Assembly: GCA_016165875.1 (NCBI GenBank)
Contig: JABBOT010000007.1
Location: 16,705,441-16,769,440, forward strand
Origin: Acanthopleura granulata
Lineage: Eukaryota; Mollusca; Polyplacophora; Chitonida; Chitonidae
Length of the DNA stretch: 64,000 nt
Direction: 5' to 3'
The notes beneath the pieces are model-generated. The model was given only the letters and a program-made list of their open reading frames with translations, was not told where the DNA came from and made no database searches. Every line of letters begins with the position of its first letter. The stretch's first letter is position 1. Position numbers and translations under genes: made by a program. This document shows positions 40,501 through 50,200 of the stretch, piece after piece.

Positions 40501-41831
40501 TCTCGTGCGCCACATTTAAATTAGAAAAGAAAACAATTTAAAAGCTCTGAATCAACAAGTCCTGGCGCATAGCTGTGATGGTAACTTTTCTGTTCAAGGA
40601 GAAACAAAAAGTTCTTCATTCGGTTTGGCGGAATTCTCTGACACTTGGCTAGTTCTTTTTGTAATATATATTGTCAACAGAATAGTGAAGATTGTCTCAT
40701 ATCGCCAAATTTTGGAGATCTTTGCCTAGTGGAAGTTGTCACTTTGTTGGAGGACAATTTGTTATGCCAACAACAGAAAGAAATGCTGAAAATAGTGAAA
40801 GACAGCAGTCACGAGTCGCAAAACGCTGCAAATCTGTAAAAACTTCCTGCTTCCAGACGGCATACAGCAACCTTAACCAAAAGTTGTCTTCTTGTTCCAG
40901 AGCCATGAGTGGTATAAATTCAGTTCCAACAACAACGCCATGATAAATTTCAAAATCTCACAGATTTTCAACAATCATTTGAAAAATTATCCTGTGTAGG
41001 TAAAAAGTGAAAACATCTAATCCACCCAGGCTTATTTGGTGTTCAGTCACCCTAGAAAATTGGAATACTTATCTGCAAAATTCCGTGAAGTGAACAACCT
41101 GCCGTGAAATATGTAGCTCAAGCCTAACATAAGTTGATTTTTTTTCTTTTTCTGTTTAGTGCTTCAGAATTACCTGTAGGCCTATCATAAATCTGGCTGC
41201 CATGGAATGTGTGATGTATTCTTGAGTATGGCATGAAACATCAATTAAATAAATTTTCTCCTGACAGTTTGGCCCAAAATGTATTCAAAATAGCTCTCTT
41301 TTATATAATTTAACTGATCGCGTACTTTAATCATATTTAGTGTAAAATACAATGATTATAAACTGCCATTTCCAGTCGCGAAAAGCTTTTGGCATTTGGG
41401 TGTTGCTTGCCGTGATGCTCCGCCTAATAGGCCTATGTCCCTCCCAATTCCTGGCTAGGGGTCTGTGCTGGTAGATGTGCCTTAATAATTACTTTTGCAG
41501 TTAGTGAAAAAGAAAAGAAAAAAAAAAAGAAAAGAACCAAGGTCATTATAGCAACATAACATGGGTTTTGTATAAACTGTTCACATTTTTATGAAAGAAG
41601 AATGTTTTTTTTCCTTCATAAGTTGGTAGGTTGTAACTCTGTACCTGTTGCCACAATCGGTGGGCATCTTTTGCTCAGGATTGTTACGAGAGCGTTGTTT
41701 GATCGCTGTACTGTTGTCTGTACTGTTTCAGTATTCGCGTGTCTGTGAACAGTAAGCTCACAGATGAGGAGATCCACAAGGCCGTGACTGTACTGAGCTC
41801 AGTGTGTAAGGCCGTCCTCAACGCCAGGTAA
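28577..41831 (+). CDS. SPTLC1: serine palmitoyltransferase subunit 1, complete
   Basis: Regulatory subunit of ER serine palmitoyltransferase, the first step of sphingolipid synthesis (serine + palmitoyl-CoA to 3-ketosphinganine). Thirteen exons: 28577-28633, 30455-30559, 31238-31341, 32725-32818, 33246-33318, 34195-34327, 35465-35594, 36022-36111, 36421-36528, 37604-37699, 38837-38933, 39958-40204, 41732-41831. All have AG/GT borders and phases join without a stop, giving 477 residues (human 473). The ATG at 28577 gives a first exon of 19 codons, as in human; an in-frame ATG at 28571 is in poorer context. Exon 2 encodes the membrane helix ([19 protein letters not shown]). Family blocks: [82 protein letters not shown]. 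The pyridoxal-phosphate lysine is absent, as in all SPTLC1 (it is on SPTLC2). Confidence 0.96.
29716..29765 (+). mobile_element. SINE family 1 3'-tail fragment
   Basis: Carries aaaatattcttgagtaaggt followed by an A-rich AATAAAGAAATAA tail in SPTLC1 intron 1. Very short; weak. Confidence 0.4.
30626..31128. repeat. 100-bp tandem array, 5 units, SPTLC1 intron 2
   Basis: Units start at 30626, 30726, 30827, 30928 and 31028 with cctgtcctgattactatact; each ends with gaaatatttaaatatt. Each unit carries a T-rich tract followed by ttcattctcag, a good match to a 3' splice site. Differences between units are few, so the array is young. Confidence 0.93.
31722..31815 (+). mobile_element. tRNA-like repeat (second SINE-like family)
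   Basis: ccttgtggttaagagagtct resembles a box A, and gggatttatcccaggtcgag sits where a box B would be, about 40 bases later. It lacks the body and tail of SINE family 1. A related fragment is near 7400-7475. It runs directly into the 34-bp array. Confidence 0.45.
31893..32398. repeat. 34-bp minisatellite, about 15 units, SPTLC1 intron 3
   Basis: Unit: tcacactcctggtcttctac + aaagggtgcgataa. In the first half, units alternate between gcaataatc and gcgatagtc, so the true repeat there is 68 bp. There are no unique spacers between units. Confidence 0.95.
34487..34606 (+). mobile_element. second tail-type SINE fragment, copy a
   Basis: aaggtttcctcctccagtaa, attactgacagccactaaac, then agcgtaaaataccaataaaa. 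Together with 34726-34832 it forms a direct pair in SPTLC1 intron 6. Confidence 0.55.
34726..34832 (+). mobile_element. second tail-type SINE fragment, copy b
   Basis: Same order of words as 34487-34606 (aaggtttcctcctccaaaaa, attactgacggctactgaat, agcataaaataccaat) with scattered differences. Confidence 0.55.
36897..37041 (+). mobile_element. SINE family 1, 5'-truncated
   Basis: Begins in the body (caacctgcggatggtcgtgg), contains cctcccaccataatgttggc and gtataagtgaaatattcttg, and ends in AAATAAATAAATAAAT. In SPTLC1 intron 9. Confidence 0.85.
38580..38874 (+). repeat. tandem copies of SPTLC1 exon 11 start with its splice acceptor
   Basis: Acceptor-like (a)cag followed by AG(A/G)TTAT(C/T)TGGCC occurs with exon-like starts at 38592, 38675, 38756 and the true exon at 38837 (spacing 83, 81, 81). 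Copies 38675 and 38756 encode [12 protein letters not shown] and [12 protein letters not shown], against the authentic [12 protein letters not shown], and stay open into the real exon. Confidence 0.92.
39265..39710. mobile_element. foldback element in SPTLC1 intron 11
   Basis: Long imperfect inverted repeat: the left arm, about 39265-39420 (gtgaaaagaccattgaaaac ... gacaatgtggttccccagtg), pairs with the right arm, about 39545-39710 (caccactggtgaaccacatt ... aatggtcttttcag). Loop of about 125 bases. No coding capacity. Confidence 0.75.
41196..41253 (+). mobile_element. SINE family 1 3' fragment
   Basis: tctggctgccatggaatgtg then gtattcttgagtatggcatg and an AATTAAATAAAT tail, in SPTLC1 intron 12. 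Strongly diverged. Confidence 0.5.
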
Positions 41832-42515
41832 AAGTCTCACAGGTGTTCTGGTTAGTCGCGTTGGCTGTGATAAATCCAAATTGCAAGAAAGGTGTGAAGT
41901 TTAAATATCTCTGTTATAAAGAAAGTCTGAGGAGCATGCTGTCAGCAGTTGTTGATTCTTCTGCCTTTCTGCTGAATGTACATTGTTAGCGCTGTGTTTC
42001 AATTGCAGTATTTCTTTCTTAATAAGTCTCATTTTATTTGTTGTAAGCCTAACTACATGTACATGTATACTGTGATATGATCAGATACGTTTTCATATAA
42101 AATGTCAGCTATTAATAGAAATTGTTAATTTTGTAATATTGGTTATATGAATACATTATTGGGTTAATTGTTCTTTACAGAATTATGTATGTCTCTGGAT
42201 GTTAATTGAAAACCTGGCATTTGCTCTGCTCAAGAATTCAGACTTCGTACATATTCCTAATTAACCTATAAATCTATACTTCAAACACACATCTTGCCTT
42301 GGTTTCTTAGCACCTTAGATCGTGATGACTGGCACGTGGAGGGAAGCCACTAGTACAGATGTACTGGGCAGAAGAGAGGCGTGGTCAGTGGTCATGGAGA
42401 GATGCACGGTATGAAGGCGAGTGGCAAGCTGGATGAAGTGGACCTCCTGACCACTGCATGTACTTCAGTCAAGACGGAATCAAAGGCAGGGGTAAGGCAG
42501 AGGGGACCATCTGGC
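41832..42515 (+). other. SPTLC1 3' UTR and downstream DNA
   Basis: No further exon recognised. The stop codon itself sits in an AG/GTAAAA context, so a donor is possible, but the protein already ends two residues past the human end. Confidence 0.5.
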
Positions 42516-42896
42516 CATAATGAAGAGTGTGTATCAAGCTTTTTGGCTTTAATATTCATGAACAAAACAGGAACAGAACAACAGTGCAGACAGAGGTATT
42601 CATCAAGCTTTTGGATGTTCATGAACAGAACGTGAACAAGGCATTTGATATCAGTGTATATGTATCTTCTGGCTCTTATAGCAGTATTTATCAAGTTGCA
42701 GGCTTTGGGTGTTCATGAACCGAGCATGAACAGGACATCTGATCCCATATGTCAAAAAAAAAGATATCTGATAGCAGTGTGCAGCAAACATCTGGCATTA
42801 ATGGACAGGACGTGAGCAGGTCTTGAACTGGGAATCAGATCCGTGATGTAAACAGCATCTGACAGCAGCGTGCATCAATCATCTGATTGGAAATTT
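42516..42896. repeat. degenerate repeats downstream of SPTLC1
   Basis: Loosely repeated words such as ttcatgaacagaacgtgaac, gcatttgatatcagtgt, tctgatagcagtgtgcagca. No fixed period; probably a decayed array. Confidence 0.5.
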
Positions 42897-43203
42897 GACT
42901 GGAAGGGTTCATCTACCAGGATATGCATGTATAGCTAGACATGTCTGACTGGAAGTTTTCATCTGTCAAGACATGCAGTGTCTAGCTAGACATGTCTAAC
43001 AGACTGGTTGTTTTCATCTGTCAAGACATGCAATGTCCAGCTTGACCTGCCTGACTCTCTGTAAGTTTTCATCTCTCCAGACATGTAGTGTCTAACTAGA
43101 CATTTCTGTCTGACTGAAAGTTTTCATTTGTCAAGACATGCAGTGTTTAACTAGACATGTCTATCTGACTGGTGGTTTTCATCTGTCAGCTAGAAATGTC
43201 TGT
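42897..43203. repeat. 50-58-bp tandem array, about 6 units
   Basis: Units of the type ggaagttttcatctgtcaag, acatgcagtgtctagctaga, catgtctgact, with variable length. It lies between two other arrays. Confidence 0.8.
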
Positions 43204-43264
43204 CCTAGGTGGACATGGAGTGTTTATCCCATGCTGAAAAGACCTGTGTGTGAAGAAGGTACAT

Positions 43265-43945
43265 GTACATCTGAATAAATGTATGTCTTGTTTGAAGTGT
43301 AGCATGCCTGAAATCTTCAAATGTGAGCAGATATACGGCAGTGCATCTGAGTAAATATATGTCTTGTTTGAAGTGTAGCATGCCTGAAATCTTCAAATGT
43401 GAGCAGAAATACGGCAGTGCATCTGAGTAAATTTATGTCTTGTTTGAAGTGTAGCATGCCTGAAATCATCAAATGTGAGCAGAAATACGGCAGTGCATCT
43501 GAGTAAATGTTTGTCTTGGTTGAAGTGTAGCATGCCTGAAATCTTCAAATGTGAGCAGAAATACGGCAGTGCATCTGAGTAAATGTATGTCTTGTTTGAA
43601 GTGTAGCATGCCTGAAATCTTCAAATGTGAGCAGAAATACGGCAGTGCATCTGAGTAAATGTATGTCTTGTTTGAAGTGTAGCATGCCTGAAATCTTCAA
43701 ATGTGAGCAGAAATACGGCAGTGCATCTGAGTAAATGTATGTCTTGTTTGAAGCGTAGCATGCCTGAAATCTTCAAATGTGAGCAGAAATACGGCAGTGC
43801 ATCTGAGTAAATTTATGTCTTGTTTGAAGCGTAGCATGCCTGAAATCTTCAAATATGAGCAGAAATACGGCAGTGCATCTGAGTAAATGTATGTCTTGGT
43901 TGCAGTGCATCTGAGTAAATATGTCTTGTTTGAAGTGTAGCACAT
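43265..43945. repeat. 76-bp minisatellite, about 9 units
   Basis: Unit starts (gtgcatctgagtaaat) at 43341, 43417, 43493, 43569, 43645, 43721, 43797 and 43873, with a partial unit at 43265. Each contains gtcttgtttgaagtgtagca and cttcaaatgtgagcagaaat. Nearly identical units; the last is truncated. Confidence 0.95.
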
Positions 43946-45609
43946 CTGAAACGTGAGCAAAACTTAAAAAACGTGACAATTTGTGAAAATGTGTCATGTT
44001 TAGTACTCTATTCCAGATGTACTTGTATATTGCCATGGCATCATATTTATGCATTTATGTAAATGTGAGCTTAAAATATGTTGTATATAATATGTGTATG
44101 TGTCCCTTTATAACTTTTGTATGAATGAGAAATTTGTGTACTCATTCTTAGTGAATGTGTACCTGAGACTTTGCATGGAATTTTATTTTTCTCCTGAAAT
44201 CAAGAAGAATCAAAATGTTATTTTCTGTCATTTAAAAATTTTCTTTTCTTTGGAAAGATCATAACATACATAACAGATATATTGTTATCTTACTGTTATA
44301 ATTACACTTGCTTGAAGCCTTCAGTTGGTGTTTTTGAAACAGACCTGATCCCACTGATCTGTTGTGTGAATTGTTTTCAAAATGGCAGAGCATGTTTCAA
44401 CATTTCTACTTATGATTTGTCTGCCCCTGCCCACGGGAGGTGGTGTTCAGCTTATGAACACACATGGTGAAATCTTTGTTATGATGTTACTATTTTATGG
44501 CCTCATAAGGTTTCAAACAAACCTGTACATCAGTGCATGTGTATATGAAGTTATCCATCAACCTATGATCCACGGGATTAGTCAGCTGAACTTGTTTTCT
44601 ATGGCTGGGGTCAATTCCATAAAGCCATTTCTGATATGTGAAGATTTAAAGTACGATTGTGGAAATTATTTTTAGGCCATGAAATTAAAATTTTACCACT
44701 CTGTAAATGTAATTTTATGACATATCAAAATGTCAACTTCCTGTACCGAAAACTAAGCATTTGTAGGAGGTCAGAAATGGCTTTGTGGAATCAGCCCCTG
44801 ATCGTGATCTTATATAGCACAAAACAGAATTGTTTCCTACAGTGTTTTCTGAAAAAATTGGCAATTAACTTGATTTTGCTATATTATAGTATAATGGATC
44901 ACTGTGCTGTAATGTACTCATCACATGTTGAAAGTACTTGAGAATCTAGCTAGCAGCCTGACATCAAGGCTATTGATGACATCGCGTTGGATTTCTGGCT
45001 GGTTTGAGGACTGCATAATACAGCACTCAGTCATTTGATTTGTCCGCATTTATGTGCCCCACTCTATTTTCTGACCACTATATACTCAGGGCAATGGAAC
45101 CACCTGTTGGCAAAGGTAGAATAGTCAGTAGTAAACTGGTCTTCAGAATCAGTCTGTTTGTACGTTGTTTTTCTTTATTATATAACAGTAATTCAGTTGA
45201 TTGTTTTCTACTTTCTTACATGTATGTCTCAGTTTTGGTGATTTAACCACGATATTGTCAACTTTCGTAGCTTGGATTTATAAATATGTATATATTCCTG
45301 CTGCAGATATGTCGATACTATATAATCATTGTACAAAATTAATGCACTCCTGTATACATTGAGAGATTCCTCAAATATACATATGTGTATATTTCACTTT
45401 TCCTTAATACTTCTATAAGACATTCACATGTTCTTGTGACGATATGACAAAAAATAATGGCAAAGTTGCACAAAGCCATGTAATCATTCATTCATCGTGT
45501 AACACATTCTGTTTTGAGCAGACTTTGTGAATGAAAATTATACATCAAGTACTTGTCAACAGCAAAGATAATCAAAGCTTTAAGAAATAACAATGCCATG
45601 AACTCTGAT
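43946..45609. other. intergenic DNA between SPTLC1 and CYB5RL
   Basis: No gene supported. It contains the second MITE copy (44607-44798). Short open frames lack splice borders and known domains. Confidence 0.45.
44607..44798. mobile_element. 192-bp MITE, copy 2
   Basis: Left end GGGGTCAATTCCATAAAGCC, right end in reverse GGGGCTGATTCCACAAAGCC; both run on into ATTTCTGA. Same length and termini as 2544-2735, and a shared interior word caaaatgtca. Confidence 0.75.
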
Positions 45610-45622
45610 GTGTCAAAGTGAT

Positions 45623-45925
45623 TTCATTTGTTTGATAAATTATGCGATTGTTGCTTTTGGCAGTGAGTTTTATGGGTCGTGGAAACTGGAATGCCCGGCA
45701 TAAACAACCCACCGGCAAGCTACCGATGAAATTTCCCACAAGTGATGTACAAACATATGTTGTTGGAAGACTGTGCAAACGGGCACACGAGCACCCTCAA
45801 CCACTTGTCAGCCAGGCCTCACAAGCTCTGAGAGCTGCCTGAACAAGGCTGGCTTTAAACCTGGTGCATCCAGTGTCCCTGTGATTGAAACACAAGCGCA
45901 TACAACCACCAGATCACTGCCTGCT
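45623..45925 (-). mobile_element. third tRNA-derived SINE candidate
   Basis: Read on the minus strand, tggtggttgtatgcgcttgt resembles a box A, and caggtttaaagccagcct, about 45 bases on, resembles a box B (GGTTnnAnnCC). This is followed by a body and an A/T-rich tail. It is unrelated to family 1. A single copy in the window; the family status is inferred. Confidence 0.5.
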
Positions 45926-47268
45926 CCTTTTGTGATTTTAGTTTGCAGGGGAGTGACAAGTTCTAACATAGGTTTGGCCATAAAAGCATATCTGGCTATA
46001 AATTTAGGTGTTTTTACATTGGCACTCTGGATATATATACTGTGTTTACACTACTTTTTCTTTACGAATATGGCAAAATGTACAGAAAGAAATTTATGTG
46101 TAAAAAGCACAGTTTTTGGTGGGCCAACGAAACAATCGAAATCAGATACAAGCTTGTCTTGATTGAGGGCCACCTCATTCATGTTAAAGGTTGCTCACCT
46201 CTCAACCTATCTGCCCAGGACAAAGCAGTTTCTCGTTAGAATCTGACACCTGCAAGGTTAACTTCAGCTCTAAGTTGACAGTTGTGTGGAACCAAGTGAA
46301 AGGTAGTGGTTTATTCCATGCTAGGCATAAAGGTAACATCCACCAAAAAAATTCAAATATTCATGAGACAGTATGACATTAAGCAACAATTAAGTAAATA
46401 CATTCTATTAGAGCTAGATCTTTCAATCCTTCAGTTTTGAAGGTAAGCTTGTACGACTTTACATTTGACACAGACCACACTGCTCCAGAGTTTGATGGAA
46501 GTCCCGTCATTCATAATGCCTCTCAGGTTACATGTATTCTACGAATACTGAAAGAATGTAACATCTTTTTTCATTTATTTCAAACAGGCGCTAATAATTA
46601 CACATCCAATCCAGTGAGAAAATTCTACTTGCTAATAAATTTATGATAGATACAAACAGACATGTTACACCTGCTTCCACATTGCATTAGATTGCTTACC
46701 GGAGATTTAAAACACTCAAGAACGCCAGAAAATCACAGATATCTTATTCTCACCTTTCACAACAGTTCAGAATTTACATGTATACAAAAGGATAAAATAT
46801 AGTTTGCTTCCTTCAAAACAATACAAAAAAATGATAAATACAAATACATGCACACCAAATTAATTCACACAAATTTTCACACAAATCACCTATGTGACAC
46901 ACCAAGACCTATTTCATGAATTTTAACAAAGTTTATTCCCTGTTGGAGTTCAAAACATGAAATAGTGCAGTTTAATTTTTTTTCATTGTAAAGCTGTACA
47001 AATTTATGCTGTACAATAAATCCCTGAGAAAATATTACAAAAAATATAATATATTTCTTTATGTGCTTAACAGCATTTATAGACGAACTTTCATTGGCTG
47101 ATCTCTCACACAGGATCTATGTTATTAAATGCCGGTAGAGCTTGACTCTATTGGAGTGAGTGCGCATGCTCTGGATCATTCATTATGTCTGCAAAGCATC
47201 AGCTGAGTCAAGTGTACAGATATCTGAGGAAGACTCGTAAGATATGTGTGCTATGAAAAAAAAACAAA
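45926..47268. other. intergenic DNA and CYB5RL 3' UTR
   Basis: A minus-strand AATAAA (plus 46932-46937) about 330 bp past the CYB5RL stop is a plausible poly(A) signal. Nothing else recognised. Confidence 0.4.
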
Positions 47269-50200
47269 CTAAAATTTATGATAATTCTTGCTGGAAATGC
47301 CCATGTCCTCCAAGTACGAGATCATATCTTTCTCAAATGAAGTTGTACCACAAATGAATACGTAGTCGTCTGGTGATTTGTTGCTGAGGATTTTTGATAA
47401 AAGATGATAATCCAACCTTCCGTGGTGGAGGTCTTCTCCGTATCGTTTAAGGGAGCTCACTCTTTCTGGATTGTCCTGTCAAAACCAGGTGGCAAGTTTA
47501 TGTTAATTTTTATGTCTACCTTTCAGTCTAGCTCACTCTTTCTGGATTGTGTCTCTGCTTATAATTTACATTCACATGTGCCACATACATCAAATTTATA
47601 ACTATTATTACATATACCTCACATTACATACATTTTGAATCGTTCTCTGCAAACAAGGAATACAGTAAATCGCCCGTAATTTCATAGCATTTTTCACAAA
47701 CAGTACCGTAACAAGTTCATGAAAACACTGTGTGAACTTTATAATAATTCACACATGATTTTTCATCAACTTATCTTACAATATTTCCATGAAATTATGG
47801 GTAATTTACACAACTGTAAATATTAGTGTGCAACTTTGTATTAACACATTAACCGGGCCGAGCCTGGGGAAACCCACGAACACATGCAGGTCGCTGGTGG
47901 ACTTTTCCACGTACTGCAGGAGAAGCAGCCAGCATGAGCTGGACTTGAACACACAGGGACCGCATTGGTGAGAGGCACAGGGTCAAAACACTTTGCAGGC
48001 GCACTATCCCCCTCGGCCACAGAAGCCCGAGCATTAATTTAGCTTAGGTTTCTCCAACACTTTCAGCCAAGTTCATGAACGAAAAAAAAAATCCTCCAAA
48101 AAAAAAGAAATTTCCACCAAATCAAAAAATGCTGCATTGCTTCTCCATGTTGAACTTGCCATGTTGCATACATTTCTAATAGCCTTTTAGGCAGCCAGAC
48201 GGCATGGTGACAGGATGTACTGTGTCACTAAGTTGTTATGAATACTACTGAGGGTCTGCCAACAACTTGCGGACATTTGTTTCCTCTAACCATAATACTG
48301 GCTGGCTTAGCCATCATACATGTATAAGTGAAACATAAGTAAGTATGGCGTAAAACACCAATCAAACATAAATATCATGCTATAGTGGTAGGCCCTACCT
48401 GAGTTAGTATATAGAGGATGGTGACATTCCAGTAGGCAGAGAACTCCTCCAGCTGAGACTTCAGTAAAAGGTCTTCATACCTCTTACAGGTGTACACCAG
48501 AAAGAGCTGTGTGTCATCCTGCTCGTTAGTGATCACCTGTCTGACTACCTGTGTCATGGGAGCTATACCTGTGCCAGCTGCCAGCAAGAACAGCTTCTGC
48601 CACTGCAAGCAGTGAATCCAGAGGAAATAATACTTGATAGTCATGACACATATCTGCATTAATGTAAGCAATCATGCATTTGTTGGTTTAAAAATATGGT
48701 AGTTTCAGTTGATGTATTTTTATGTCAAATTTAACGTCATAAAGAGTTAGGTAAAAACAGTGATCAGCTGAGTAGTTAGAGCAACTCCTTGAACAACTAC
48801 ACAACTGCATACTGATCAATGTGCAGAGCAGCAGACAATGTAAAAGGCCATCCTTAAAAAAAAATGTTTGTTGGTTGTAACCTGACCCCATGTCGGTCGG
48901 TACGGAATTATTTTTTTTTCATTCTGGCTCTTGGAATTTTAAAGAAATTAACATTGGGAGAGAAAAAAAAAACAATCTTTTATCAAAATATAAATAAAAA
49001 CTTTTGAGTAGGCCATTTTTTTAAGGGTTGGTCAGCTTACGCCTGTCGTTCCAACAAATTTTTATGGACAGCCTAAGATATTTGAAATCAACTGCCATAA
49101 CAACAAAATTCCTGCTCTATTCAACTGTTGTTCTCAATGAAAAAAGTAAGCACCTTATTACTATGGCAAAGACTGGAGCCCCATTTGTGGTAAACAATGC
49201 ACTTGTGTGCAACTGTGACTAACACTTCAGCAAGAGAATTAATTATGATAAATTAGCCTTAAAACATTGAATGTGGAGTATAGCGTAAAACGCTAGTCAA
49301 AGAAATAAATAATGATGTCAACAAAACATGAGACACATTATGATAATGCTTACACCACAAAGCACAATGATAAATATTGCAACAATAAGTCATACAAAGT
49401 TATTTCTTCATAAAACTATGAAAAGCATAGATTTTGTGTAATAAATGTATATTAAACTGCTTTGATACATACTCAGAATGTTTCCTAATGTGAAACCAAA
49501 GAAACCTATGCCTGACATTTCCAATGTTCCAGCTGGACAAGAGGGGTGACCCTTAGTCCTCAATGGTCAATGGCTGACCACCTGGTACATGAGTAATGTT
49601 TCAATCCAAGTAGCCACTCATGGCCCAGCGATCATTTAACACCAAGAGCCAAGAAACATCCTTGTAAGAAACCTGAAATTTTCCTGTGAAGTTAACCCGC
49701 TTCACATAATACTACTGTAATGGTGTACTCTTCTACTCAGTGATAATGGTCTGGATGTAGGAATAGGTCACAGACACTGTACATTAGGGCTGTGATTGGA
49801 TATATGATCACAGTGCTGTCGTCTTCCATAAGCCTACCTTAAACACCTCTGTACTTCCTGTGCTGTCCTCCATACATCCAGTCTGGGGCTGATAAAAGGT
49901 GTTTGTCCATATTCATGGACGTCTTAGCTATCCATTCCAGGCAGGTGTCCCCATGTGCCACCACTGGTAAACCCACACAAATTGTAAAACTGGCTGTAAT
50001 TTGCACAAATTTTAGATCCAACTGCCTTGTTTGAATGCATACTCCTCACAGCGCTGGGACCATACATATCACGGAAAATACCACTGCAACTACTTAACAA
50101 GATTGACCCTATTTTTCAAGGATTGATCAGTTTCACAAATAATGATCGTGAGCGAATCTATAAACAGCATTCATCATTAAAAAGATTTCTGTACGAAACA

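Noticed and set aside
43697..44054. Minus-strand frames over the 76-bp array
   Set aside because: Repeat artefact; the period of 76 shifts the frame each unit.
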